The notes under the pieces were generated by a model. It saw nothing but the letters and a program-made list of their open reading frames with translations. It made no database searches and was not told where the DNA came from. Shown one piece after another: positions 1-8,316 of a DNA stretch of 54,818 nt (positions are counted from its first letter, which is position 1; each line of letters opens with the position of its first letter). Position numbers and translations under genes: made by a program. The DNA is from Verrucomicrobiota bacterium. GTDB lineage: Bacteria > Verrucomicrobiota > Verrucomicrobiia > Opitutales > JABDGR01. The DNA is taken from the NCBI GenBank assembly GCA_013285985.1, contig JABDGR010000003.1:1-54818 (forward strand). Direction: 5' to 3'.

Positions 1-523
1 TCGGTCACTCACTGCGTGACCAATCTTTATTTGAGTCATTTTTCTTCGTTCTATTTCAATCACTGTCCCTATTTTCGACCCCATCCCGATTGCGTCAAAA
101 TGCGCCATTACCCAGGCACGTGGGGGGTCTTGGGCTGCGAGGCGCGGAGCCGGGCCGGGAGCCTGAGCGCGCCGCCCGGTGGCGGCAAGCGGGGCGGACG
201 GCGGTGGAAGTGACTCGCGCACGGGTCTCCCCACCGGTGCCTGATCGCCGCCGCGCCATTCACGAGGGCGCGCCGTAACCGAAGGGCATGGCGCGTCTTC
301 GTGAGGGTCGGAAACCGGCGCAACTGCCGGTCAGTGCCCGGCCCCGATTTCAGTGGCAATGGCCTGTGCGGGTGCGTCCGGTTGACTCCGCAGCATGGGT
401 AATGACGAGCGTCACTTACGCGATTTCGAGCCTTACATTCCAATGTAAGGGGAACTGCGTCCTCCATGATGAAAACGCGACTGCGTTTTCGTAGGTGATT
501 TTTGCGAAGTCAGATTTATCACC
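1..523. other. Non-coding leader upstream of relaxase, oriT candidate region
   Basis: No convincing gene is seen here; the open frames have arginine- and proline-rich translations typical of chance frames in GC-rich DNA. The stretch is rich in inverted repeats: a 6-bp pair at 3-8/16-21, a 6-bp pair ACCGGC/GCCGGT at 314-319/326-331, and three more between 399 and 490. MobF relaxases usually act on an origin of transfer close to their own gene, so an oriT is a reasonable inference, but no nick site can be named. The left window edge cuts the element. Confidence 0.4.
399..490. repeat. Three stacked inverted repeats upstream of relaxase gene
   Basis: Three hairpins lie in 92 bases. The first is imperfect (GTAATGACG at 399-407 against CGTCACTTAC at 410-419). 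The second is a perfect 9-bp repeat, CCTTACATT/AATGTAAGG (431-439/442-450), with a 2-base loop. The third is a perfect 8-bp repeat, GAAAACGC/GCGTTTTC (471-478/483-490), with a 4-base loop, ending 33 bases before the relaxase start. Such nested repeats fit a relaxase binding and nicking region or an autoregulatory operator. The choice between the two is inference. Confidence 0.5.
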
Positions 524-3301
524 ATGTTGACTCCAAAACCACAGTTGAATTTGCAACACGCGAAGGAATACTTTCGCGAGCATTTGAGCATCGGCGATTA
601 CTATGCTGAGAGTGAGACAGTTTCAGGGGAATGGTTCGGTGAGGCTGCGGAAAAGTTGGGTCTCAAAGGCAAGGTAGGTGAGAAAGAATTCTTGGCCCTG
701 TGCGAGGGGTTGAATCCGGGCACGGGCCAGAAATTGACCCTTCGGCAAAATGACAAGCGCCGGGAAGGTCGCAAGATGGTGGCTAATCGCCGGGTGTTTT
801 ATGACTTCACCATCAGCCCGCCTAAATCGGTTTCGGTGGTGGCGCTGATGCAGGATGTCCGTATTTTGGAACTGCACAATCAAGCGGTCAAAACGTCGAT
901 GGTGGAACTGGAAAAGTTCGCTGGAACGCGGGTGCGTAAGTCCGGCCAGAACGGGGAACGGGTGACCGGGAATATCGTGGGCGCGGCGTTTCAGCATGAC
1001 ACCAGCCGGGAACTTGACCCGCACCTGCATACCCATTGCGTTATTTTCAATGCCACCTTTGACCCGGTGGAAAACCATTGGAAGGCATTGGAGGCGTCCG
1101 GCATGTATCGGGCACAAAAGTTTGTGGAGCATTACTACTACCACGAACTGGCGAAGGGGCTGCGGAACTTCGGGTATGAAATCGTGCCTACCGCCCGCGA
1201 CTTTGAAATCAAACAGGTTCCGGCCAGCGTCATTGCCCAATTTTCCAAGCGGCATGAGCAAATCCACGCGGAAGCCAAAAGGCGAATCGAACGCGAGGGA
1301 TTGCGGGGCAATGCAGGCAACCTCCGCAAGCAGATCGCCCATGACGACAGGAAACGGAAAATCAAGGACTCGACCGCCAGCCAATTACGGCCCCATTGGG
1401 TAAAGCAATTGTCGGTCACGGATAAAGCGGCATTGGATTCCCTGTGGATTGCAAAGCAACACGTCCCGGTCAAAGCCGATGTTGCCGGTATCCTCGCTTG
1501 GGCGGATGAACACGTTTTTGAGCGGCGTTCCGTCGTGAATGATTACGAGCTAATGGCGGCGGCACTGGCGCATGGTCGCGGACAGGATTTTGATTTGGCG
1601 GCATTGCGCGAAGCGATTGAAAAACGTGGTTACGTCCGCGAAAAAGGCACGCATAGGCTCACGTCGCGCGAAATGTTGCGCTGCGAATACAGTATTATGA
1701 TGGTGGCTCGTGAGGGTCGTGATATGGAATTGCCCCTTAACCGGGATTACCAGCCGTCTCCGGCCTTGTCGGAAGAACAGGCAGCGGCAGTCAGGCACAT
1801 TCTAAAAAGCCGGGATTTCGTCACGCTGTTTCGCGGTGGCGCGGGCACCGGCAAAAGTTTCACCCTACGAGAAGTGATGAAGGGCATCCAAGCTGCCGGT
1901 CTTCCCGTGGTCGTCCTGGCTCCGCAACGCCAGCAAGTGGCCGATTTGTGCGCCGATGGTCTCGCCGCTACCACGGTGGCGCATTGCCTAGAGACTGGAA
2001 CGATGCCTCGGCGTGCGGTGGTGCTCTTGGATGAAGCGGGCCAAGTTGGCAGTAAGCAACTGAATCACCTCATGGCCTTGGTGAAAGCCCGTGATGGGCG
2101 GTTGATTCTGTCAGGCGACACCCGCCAGCATGGGGCTGTGCAGGCTTCGGATGCGCTCCGGGCCATTGAGAAATACAGCCAATTGAAAGCAGCGGAATTA
2201 AAATACATCCAGCGGCAGAATCCCGCTGCGGCAAAATCGGCCAAGGAGCGTGCATTTGTGCATGGCTACCGTCAGGCCGTCAAAGCGGCGGCGTCCGGGA
2301 ATATCGCCGAGTCATTCGACCGTCTAGAACGGCTGGGGTGCATCCGCGAGGTCGCGCCCGATGCTCGCCGCGAAACGCTGGCGCGGGAATACCTCGCCAG
2401 CCTTGAACGCAATGAAAGTGTCCTGGTCGTCGCGCAGACATGGCGTGAGGTCAATGCGGTGAACGACGCCATCCGCGAACAATTGAAGGCCAGTGGAAAA
2501 TTGAGCGGCGGCACGACGCTCACCGCTTATCAGGCGGTGGATGGCACTGAGGCCCAAAAACGTGAGGCCAGCTTCTACCATGCCGGTCAACGGGTTTATT
2601 TTTTGCAACGGTATGGCCGATTCGCCAAGGGTGAACTCTGTGAAATCGCCGGGGCCAATGAACACGGTGTGGTTCTGATGAAAAATGGCCGTCGCTCCAC
2701 ACTGAGTTACAATTATACAAATCGCATTGCGATTGCGGCCGCCTCTGAGTTGGAAATCGCTCCCGGTGACCGGCTGCAACTCAAATTCAATGGAAAATCG
2801 CTGGAAGGCCTTACGCTCACCAATGGCGAACTCCTGACCGTCCGCCGGGTGCGTAAAAACGGCTCGTTCGTTGTCGAAGATGACAGGGGGACACGAAAGA
2901 CCCTGTCGCCTTCGCAACGGCTCTTTAATCGCGGTTACGCCGTCACGTCCTATGCCTCCCAAGGCAAAACCGTGGACACGGTGCTCTTCGCCGATGCCGC
3001 GAACCGGGCTGCAACCAACTGCAATCAGTGGTATGTGGCGATTTCCCGTGGCCGCAAGCGCGTGGTCGTGTTCACCTCGGACAAAGCCGAATTGCGCGCC
3101 AATATCGAGCAAACTGGCGACCGTGGCCTCGCCTTGGACATCAAGCCATCTGCCCCGGTGGTGGCATTCTCCATCGGCCAGCGGGTCAGCACCCCGGAAT
3201 GGTCGCGCCGGGTTATGCAAGCCGCTGAATACACGCGATTGCATGAGGCCCACAGGCAGTTCGCCACCCGCCATGCGGCAAGCCATAAAATTACCTTGTA
3301 A
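524..3301 (+). CDS. MobF-family (TrwC/TraI-type) conjugative relaxase-helicase
   Basis: This 925-residue protein would nick one strand at oriT, stay covalently bound to its 5' end and unwind the DNA for conjugative transfer. The N-terminal relaxase domain (about 1-300) has the tyrosine pair Y26-Y27 in a DYY context as the likely nucleophile, and the metal-binding three-histidine motif in HLHTHCVIFN near residue 165. A RecD-like helicase half follows, with Walker A GGAGTGKS near 437, Walker B LLDEAG near 498, and the late motifs TSYASQGKTVDTV near 805 and WYVAISRGRKR near 836. The length matches complete TrwC-type enzymes, so it looks intact. No coupling protein or type IV secretion gene is in the window, suggesting a mobilizable element or machinery beyond the left edge. 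McrBC genes follow on the same strand. Confidence 0.9.
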   Translation: MLTPKPQLNLQHAKEYFREHLSIGDYYAESETVSGEWFGEAAEKLGLKGKVGEKEFLALCEGLNPGTGQKLTLRQNDKRREGRKMVANRRVFYDFTISPPKSVSVVALMQDVRILELHNQAVKTSMVELEKFAGTRVRKSGQNGERVTGNIVGAAFQHDTSRELDPHLHTHCVIFNATFDPVENHWKALEASGMYRAQKFVEHYYYHELAKGLRNFGYEIVPTARDFEIKQVPASVIAQFSKRHEQIHAEAKRRIEREGLRGNAGNLRKQIAHDDRKRKIKDSTASQLRPHWVKQLSVTDKAALDSLWIAKQHVPVKADVAGILAWADEHVFERRSVVNDYELMAAALAHGRGQDFDLAALREAIEKRGYVREKGTHRLTSREMLRCEYSIMMVAREGRDMELPLNRDYQPSPALSEEQAAAVRHILKSRDFVTLFRGGAGTGKSFTLREVMKGIQAAGLPVVVLAPQRQQVADLCADGLAATTVAHCLETGTMPRRAVVLLDEAGQVGSKQLNHLMALVKARDGRLILSGDTRQHGAVQASDALRAIEKYSQLKAAELKYIQRQNPAAAKSAKERAFVHGYRQAVKAAASGNIAESFDRLERLGCIREVAPDARRETLAREYLASLERNESVLVVAQTWREVNAVNDAIREQLKASGKLSGGTTLTAYQAVDGTEAQKREASFYHAGQRVYFLQRYGRFAKGELCEIAGANEHGVVLMKNGRRSTLSYNYTNRIAIAAASELEIAPGDRLQLKFNGKSLEGLTLTNGELLTVRRVRKNGSFVVEDDRGTRKTLSPSQRLFNRGYAVTSYASQGKTVDTVLFADAANRAATNCNQWYVAISRGRKRVVVFTSDKAELRANIEQTGDRGLALDIKPSAPVVAFSIGQRVSTPEWSRRVMQAAEYTRLHEAHRQFATRHAASHKITL

Positions 3302-3428
3302 ACGCATTTTTAGAGACTTTTCTCTGCGTCGGTAATAGCTCAAACCCTACTACACTGCCCGACCTTTGACCTCAAATGACTTTTGCTGCCAATTAAACAT
3401 CATTCAAAAGAAAAACCGCATCTTGAAT

Positions 3429-5576
3429 ATGCCTAGAAGTTCGGGTAAAAGCTCTGGCTCTTCAACCAATATGGCAAATAATTTTACATGGATACCTGCT
3501 TATCGTGAGATTGCCCAGCGGTTACTTGATTGGCAAGACCGCCAAGGTGAACTCATCGCCTTTCTTGAGCAGCTTCGCGCACAAGGGCTCACCATCACAC
3601 CGCTTACCGATCAAGATGACAAGGGGGCGCGATTTCTTCTACAGGAAATTGATCCATTTACTTTCTTTGGCGTTTTTAACAGACAAATTCGCAAAGAACA
3701 GCGGATGGCTATTATCGCTGAAGTTATTAAATTACTTGGTGTTCAAAGCGCATTGCCAAAGGATTTCGACGGCATCCCGGTTTTGAGCGCACTAAATTCA
3801 TGGTTCGTTTCTTACCGTCCATTGCGAAAAACCGATGATGTGCCCCGTTTATGGCGAGTATTTCGATTGGCTCTTGGGGAGAACCCACTTGACCAACCTG
3901 ATTTCCTGCGGGCATTTGATGAAGCACTTCAAGTCAGGCATACCAATCTCAATCTAACAATGGGCTTATTTTGGATACGGCCAGAATCTTTTTTAAATCT
4001 AGACCAGACCAATAGGCAATATCTCAAAATCAAACTGCCGCCTAGTGGTTTATCTGGTCAATATTATCGCGACGCAGTTCGGTTGCAATTGGCCAAAGTG
4101 AAGTCCCTTCCCGACTTATCCCATGAAGCCTGGGTTGCCAGCAAAACGAAGCCGGAATTGCAATCGCCAGAAGCGCAGATGACGCCCGAAAATAATTATT
4201 GGCTGCTGGGAGCTTACTGGTCTGACAATGATCCGACTGACCAAACGCAGCGTTTTTTAGACGAGGGCGTCTGGCAAAATGGATATGAAGATCGTTATCT
4301 TGATGAAGTCCGCTCAATGCGAGTCGGCGATAAAGTCGCCATAAAGGCAGCCTCGACTCAACGCCTAAATTTGCCTTTCGATGCGCGTGGCGAAACGGTT
4401 TCGCGGATGAGCATCAAAGCCGTTGGCACAGTTGTATCGAATCGTGGTGACGGTCGCACTGTCGAGGTCGAATGGGATACATCTTTTAAGCCCAAGGACT
4501 GGTATTTCTATACCTACCAGAAAACCGTATGGCAATTGCGCCCAGATGAGCCCAATGCCAAACGACTAATTGAATTCGTGTTCAATAATAAAGCGCAGGA
4601 CTACGAATGGTTCTGCCAAGAATGGTGGGACGTTGCCAAGAAGAAACAAGAGGCGTCTCCTGAGGCTAAGAAAACTAACTTGGTAAAACCCTATAGCGTG
4701 GACGATATGCTTGCTTCGGGCATTTTCCTCACCGAACCAGAAATTAAACAGACGCTAGATCGCCTTCAGTCCAAAAAGAATCTGATTTTACAAGGGCCTC
4801 CAGGAGTAGGAAAAAACTTTATTGCACGTAAACTCGCCTATGCTCTAATGGAAGAGATGGACGATGGCCGCATCGAAATGGTTCAGTTTCATCAGTCATA
4901 TTCCTACGAGGACTTCATCAGGGGATACCGCCCATTGCCTGAGCAAGCGGGAAAATTTGGATTGCAAAACGGAATTTTTTACGACTTTTGCCAACGCGCT
5001 AAAGACGATTCAGACCGCAAATATGTATTCATTATTGATGAGATTAATCGAGGCAACCTGAGCCAGATATTCGGTGAGTTGTTGATGCTCATAGAAGCAG
5101 ATAAGAGAGGCCCCGAAAATGTTTTGCCTCTCGTTTATCACAAAAAGGAAGAGCCGCGTTTTTACGTACCTAAGAACCTATACTTAATCGGCCTGATGAA
5201 TATAGCCGACCGATCTTTGGCGATGGTGGACTATGCTCTGCGGCGGCGTTTTGCTTTCATGTCGCTTAAGCCACAGTATAAGGGTGATCTTTTTCGGAAA
5301 TGGCTGCTTGATCGTGGCATGAGTGAAAAGCTCGCGGGCTTGATTGTAGATAGAATGGCGGCACTAAATCAGGAGATAGCGAATGACACTTTACTCGGAG
5401 AAAATTATCAGATTGGCCACAGTTTCTTTTGTCCCAAGGGCGGCAACTATGAAGGCTTAGATCGCACATGGTATGAAGCAATAGTCCAGACTGAGATTCT
5501 TCCTTTATTGAGGGAATATTGGTTCGATAACGCAAAACGCGCTGAACAGATTGCCGAAAAACTTTTGGCTCCATGA
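3429..5576 (+). CDS. mcrB: McrB-like AAA+ restriction subunit with EVE-like domain
   Basis: This is the NTP-driven motor and DNA-recognition subunit of a modification-dependent (type IV) restriction system. Numbered from this ATG, an N-terminal region (1-255) contains the LFWIRPE-type motif seen in many McrB-like proteins. An EVE/PUA-like domain (about 257-388, beginning YWLLGAYW) follows; this fold reads modified bases in related proteins. The AAA+ domain has Walker A GPPGVGKN near 454, Walker B IIDEINRGNLSQIFGE near 535 (the McrB signature) and NIADRS near 592. The start is uncertain: a TTG at 3366 would add 21 residues and an ATG at 3471 would remove 14, and none has a clear ribosome-binding site. 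The stop overlaps the mcrC start by 4 bases. Its place beside a relaxase suggests defence cargo on a mobile element. Confidence 0.88.
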   Translation: MPRSSGKSSGSSTNMANNFTWIPAYREIAQRLLDWQDRQGELIAFLEQLRAQGLTITPLTDQDDKGARFLLQEIDPFTFFGVFNRQIRKEQRMAIIAEVIKLLGVQSALPKDFDGIPVLSALNSWFVSYRPLRKTDDVPRLWRVFRLALGENPLDQPDFLRAFDEALQVRHTNLNLTMGLFWIRPESFLNLDQTNRQYLKIKLPPSGLSGQYYRDAVRLQLAKVKSLPDLSHEAWVASKTKPELQSPEAQMTPENNYWLLGAYWSDNDPTDQTQRFLDEGVWQNGYEDRYLDEVRSMRVGDKVAIKAASTQRLNLPFDARGETVSRMSIKAVGTVVSNRGDGRTVEVEWDTSFKPKDWYFYTYQKTVWQLRPDEPNAKRLIEFVFNNKAQDYEWFCQEWWDVAKKKQEASPEAKKTNLVKPYSVDDMLASGIFLTEPEIKQTLDRLQSKKNLILQGPPGVGKNFIARKLAYALMEEMDDGRIEMVQFHQSYSYEDFIRGYRPLPEQAGKFGLQNGIFYDFCQRAKDDSDRKYVFIIDEINRGNLSQIFGELLMLIEADKRGPENVLPLVYHKKEEPRFYVPKNLYLIGLMNIADRSLAMVDYALRRRFAFMSLKPQYKGDLFRKWLLDRGMSEKLAGLIVDRMAALNQEIANDTLLGENYQIGHSFFCPKGGNYEGLDRTWYEAIVQTEILPLLREYWFDNAKRAEQIAEKLLAP

Positions 5577-6703
5577 ATGCGATTGCCATAGAGAATTCTG
5601 CCGGAGAAGTTTCGGTCACTGAAACCGGAATCCCTATCCGCAATCTATGGTACATGTTGCTTTATGCTTGGAATGAAGTAGCGCTCAAATGCCAGTGGGA
5701 TGCCGAGGCCGATAAGTCTCCCACCCTGGACTCGCTACTTGCCTCAATATTGGCCGGCTTAGTCCAGCAACGTTTGCGCATCGGACTTGGGCGTGGCTAT
5801 ACAAGTGAGGCCAGATTGATTCGCAGCATTCGAGGGAGGATTGATTTTGCTGAAAGTTTGAAACGACTTGCTTTTGAAAACGGTCAGACATTCTGCCGCT
5901 ACCAGACCTATAACCACAATGTCTCTAAAAACCAGATCGTCCGCAGCACTCTGGCTCGCCTAGTACAGATGGGGCAGTTTGGCGTTGATCGGGTACGGGC
6001 GGAAGAGGTCAGGCACAAACTGCGTCGGTTAGTGCGCGACTTGGATGGGATTGATTTGATTGAGCTCAAGTTGGATTTGATTCGTCGTCAGCAATTCGAC
6101 CGGAACGATGCGGATTACCGCCTTATGCTCGCCATTTGTAATCTCCTCCTTCAGAGACAAATGCCCACTGAAACTGAAGGTTCTCACAAACTCCCTGGGC
6201 TGGATCGTGATGCTCTGACAATCTATCGTATTTACGAGCGATTCGTTGCCAATTTCTATAAACAGCATCTTTCCGAATGGTCAGTCACACCGCAAATGCG
6301 ATTAAGTTGGCACACGAAAACGGCATCGAAATACATGCCTATAATGTCGCCGGATTTAATTTTAAAACAAAAGGCTACGGGCCACATGACGGTTTTAGAT
6401 ACCAAGTTCACCGCCAAAAGTTTAATTCCTTCCCGTTGGGGAAATTGCGTCTTCGATTCTTCTCACCTCTATCAGATTTACGCCTACCTTAGATCGCAGG
6501 AACATCTTTCTGATTCCCACCGGGATGCTTCGGCCATTCTGCTTTATCCCACAATTCGGGAAAGCCTTGACGAGACAGTCGAGTTGCAGGGTCATCAAAT
6601 TCGTTTAGCGACCATTGATTTGTCCCTGCCTTGGGATGAAATCGAAAGCAAACTTCTTATGTTAGTTTCTCAACATGTTGAAAGGATAACATCCGAAATT
6701 TAA
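5573..6703 (+). CDS. mcrC: McrC-like nuclease subunit of type IV restriction system
   Basis: McrC supplies the endonuclease of McrBC and stimulates the McrB motor. The 376-residue protein opens with the family-typical stretch IPIRNLWYMLLYAWNE near residue 22. Its C-terminal half contains a PD-(D/E)XK-like core, MSPDLIL followed by VLDTKFT around residues 258-280, with the aspartate and the D-x-K pair in place. SSHLYQIYAYL follows, as in other McrC proteins. The ATGA overlap with mcrB indicates translational coupling. Length and motifs suggest an active subunit. No methyltransferase or specificity subunit is adjacent, as expected for type IV systems. Confidence 0.88.
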   Translation: MNAIAIENSAGEVSVTETGIPIRNLWYMLLYAWNEVALKCQWDAEADKSPTLDSLLASILAGLVQQRLRIGLGRGYTSEARLIRSIRGRIDFAESLKRLAFENGQTFCRYQTYNHNVSKNQIVRSTLARLVQMGQFGVDRVRAEEVRHKLRRLVRDLDGIDLIELKLDLIRRQQFDRNDADYRLMLAICNLLLQRQMPTETEGSHKLPGLDRDALTIYRIYERFVANFYKQHLSEWSVTPQMRLSWHTKTASKYMPIMSPDLILKQKATGHMTVLDTKFTAKSLIPSRWGNCVFDSSHLYQIYAYLRSQEHLSDSHRDASAILLYPTIRESLDETVELQGHQIRLATIDLSLPWDEIESKLLMLVSQHVERITSEI

Positions 6704-6906
6704 CCACCACCGTTTTATGGTGAGAGAGCAAATGCCTATCTTCTCAAAAACAATCGTTGCCCCGGCGATTTGGCCCTCGTTTTGGTGCCTTCGGCGGTAC
6801 ATTCTGGGTTGACGGTCTGGCCTGAGAATCGGGTGGTGGCGCTGCCTCTCCGCCCCCACTAGCGTCATTCTTGACGGGGTGAAAAATCTCTGTTACTGCT
6901 GATGCC

Positions 6907-7122
6907 ATGGTAAAGTTAGCCACACCAAAGCCACCTAAGAAGGCCGATTGGCCTGCTTGGGTGCGCTACCATGAACGCCTGCGCAAGTATGACACGCAGC
7001 GCGTAGCCTTGCGTTTGGCGACGCCGGGGCAAGTCCAGCGGGAAAACAGCATTTTCTCAAAGAAGACTATGCAGACGGTTAAGATTGATTGGGGCAGCGT
7101 TTTTTCTAGTCTGCGTTCGTGA
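6907..7122 (+). CDS. Small conserved-type protein, partner of nucleotidyltransferase
   Basis: This 71-residue basic protein starts at an ATG following a weak TTGACG promoter-like hexamer (about 6872-6877). Its stop TGA overlaps the GTG start of the next gene, so the two are probably translated together. The sequence has a tryptophan/tyrosine-rich middle and a TPGQVQRENSIFSKK segment near residue 43. I do not recognise a named family. Small genes translationally coupled to a nucleotidyltransferase-like gene are usually antitoxins or regulators of a toxin-antitoxin pair; that role is inferred from position only. It could also be an unrelated small DNA-binding protein. Confidence 0.6.
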   Translation: MVKLATPKPPKKADWPAWVRYHERLRKYDTQRVALRLATPGQVQRENSIFSKKTMQTVKIDWGSVFSSLRS

Positions 7123-7859
7123 GCAATTCGCAGTATCGCCCGGAAGATTTCCTTTCCGCGTTAGCTGTCGCGCCTGATGACAAGGCACGGCCAGTCTTGG
7201 TTGGCGGGCAAGCGGTAAACTTCTGGGCGCAACTTTACGCACAGAAACTGCCGGAATTGAAGCCATGGCAGCCGTTTTTGAGCAAAGATTGTGATGTGTA
7301 TGGCAACCGCGAGGTCGCGCAACGGATGCAGGAAAAATCCGGGTGGACGCTGAGTTTGTTCCCTCCGCGAGAAATGGCCGTGGCCGCATTGGTCGCCAGT
7401 GATGGGCGGACGATGGAGGTGTTAAACGCGGTGCGGGGCCTCACGCCCAAAGATTTTGAGCGCATGTGCGTCCGGGTCCAGGTAGGTGAAAGGTTTCTAT
7501 GGATACTCAACCCGGTGGCTCTGCTGAAAGCCAAATTGGCGAATGTGGCGGAACTTGACCAATCCCAACGCCAAGATCGCCGCCATGTCTCAATTCTGAT
7601 ACCCGTTGTTCGCGAATTTTTAAGTCAGGCGTTAAGCGAAGCGCGAGCGGGAGAGGACAGTGAGAGGGACGTGGTGACACTCATGGAGGCGGCTTTGCTG
7701 GTGGCAATCAGCGTAGATGCGAATTCATGGGCTGATGCCCTTGGCGCGAGGTTTGCAAAACTATTTCCCTTGGCTCAAATGGAGACCACGTCGCTGTTAA
7801 AGGTGCGTAATTTTATTGAAAAGAGGCTACCTCGTGCCTCGCGCAAGTCGCCGAGCTAA
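7119..7859 (+). CDS. Nucleotidyltransferase-fold protein (AbiEii-like), TA candidate
   Basis: The 246-residue protein starts at GTG inside the stop codon of the upstream gene. The N-terminus carries the nucleotidyltransferase signature VLVGGQAV (residues 26-33), followed by a D-x-D metal pair at D57/D59 in SKDCDVYG. This is the layout of the AbiEii / MNT-like group, whose members transfer nucleotides to tRNA or partner proteins and act as toxins or antitoxins. The helical C-terminal half (about 130-240) is not recognised. Location between McrBC and the tRNA-Ser fragment points to a stabilisation or anti-phage module of the mobile element. The upstream partner is much shorter than the usual AbiEi, so this is not a standard AbiE pair. 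Confidence 0.65.
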   Translation: MSNSQYRPEDFLSALAVAPDDKARPVLVGGQAVNFWAQLYAQKLPELKPWQPFLSKDCDVYGNREVAQRMQEKSGWTLSLFPPREMAVAALVASDGRTMEVLNAVRGLTPKDFERMCVRVQVGERFLWILNPVALLKAKLANVAELDQSQRQDRRHVSILIPVVREFLSQALSEARAGEDSERDVVTLMEAALLVAISVDANSWADALGARFAKLFPLAQMETTSLLKVRNFIEKRLPRASRKSPS

Positions 7860-8074
7860 TGATTTCAGCATCATGCATGATTCTGCCGTCAGCAAATTAC
7901 AAACCACCGAATGGTGCCGCGAAAAAATCCTATTTTAGGTTGCCAGAAGGTTGCCATTTCTGCTGTTTTTATTTGCTTTTCTGCGAAATTAGCTGCATAC
8001 TGTTTCCAGTTCTAAACCATTCACAATCAACTAAGTCCGCGTTTTCCAGCGACTTAGCTTCGAGGCGGCAGATA

Positions 8075-8099
8075 GGTTCGAATCCCTCCCTCTCCGCCA
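8075..8099 (+). other. 3' end of a tRNA-Ser gene, probable attachment site
   Basis: Twenty-five bases match the T-loop to CCA end of a bacterial tRNA-Ser: GGTTCGAATCC, then a CCTCTCC acceptor strand, discriminator G and encoded CCA. The bases just upstream do not complete the T-stem (two of five pairs form), and no D-arm or anticodon arm precedes it. It is therefore a fragment and not a gene. Duplicated tRNA 3' ends are the usual footprint of site-specific integration, which fits the relaxase, restriction and toxin-antitoxin genes to its left. The intact tRNA-Ser and an integrase would lie outside the window. Confidence 0.65.
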
Positions 8100-8129
8100 T
8101 CCTACGCTCCCGATGGAGCTTCGGATGGC
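8096..8129. repeat. REP-like imperfect palindrome next to tRNA fragment
   Basis: GCCATCC (8096-8102) pairs with GGATGGC (8123-8129), and an inner GCTC/GAGC pair supports an imperfect hairpin. It overlaps the CCA end of the tRNA-Ser fragment and lies 13 bases from a RAYT transposase remnant. RAYT enzymes mobilise such REP palindromes, so the two may be connected. Only one copy was noticed. Confidence 0.35.
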
Positions 8130-8142
8130 AAGCCGGCATGGG

Positions 8143-8249
8143 AAAATCCGCGCGCGTCCCAAGAGTCTTAAAAATATCCATCCGATAATTTCCCCGGTTG
8201 ATCACATCATAGATCGCCCCGGGATATTCCACAGCAGTTTGCGCGGCAT
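8143..8249 (-). pseudogene. 5' remnant of a REP-associated tyrosine transposase (RAYT)
   Basis: On the minus strand an ATG at 8249 begins MPRKL. After an apparent one-base deletion the frame continues as VEYPGAIYDVINRGNYRMDI up to about 8143. This is the characteristic N-terminus of RAYT / Y1-type transposases (EYPGAIYHVxNRGN). The rest of the gene, including the HUH and tyrosine motifs, is absent; the sequence instead runs into the REP-like hairpin and the tRNA-Ser fragment. It is a dead fragment, probably cut by recombination at the element boundary. Confidence 0.65.
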
Positions 8250-8316
8250 TTCCGGAAAATGCGTCAAGCTCCCTTACCGTCAAGGGAACAAGGGGCAACC
8301 TGACCCCTTTTTGGCT

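Noticed and set aside
2324-3343. 339-residue minus-strand frame under the relaxase gene
   Set aside because: It is antisense to the helicase motifs of the relaxase and has no coherent domain.
6845-6854. Second copy of CCTCTCCGCC as a nested attachment site flanking the nucleotidyltransferase pair
   Set aside because: Only 10 bases match the tRNA-Ser fragment and the flanks differ; chance is likely in GC-rich DNA.
7859-8188. 109-residue open frame after the nucleotidyltransferase gene
   Set aside because: It runs through the tRNA-Ser fragment and the opposite-strand RAYT remnant; the translation has no domain-like pattern.
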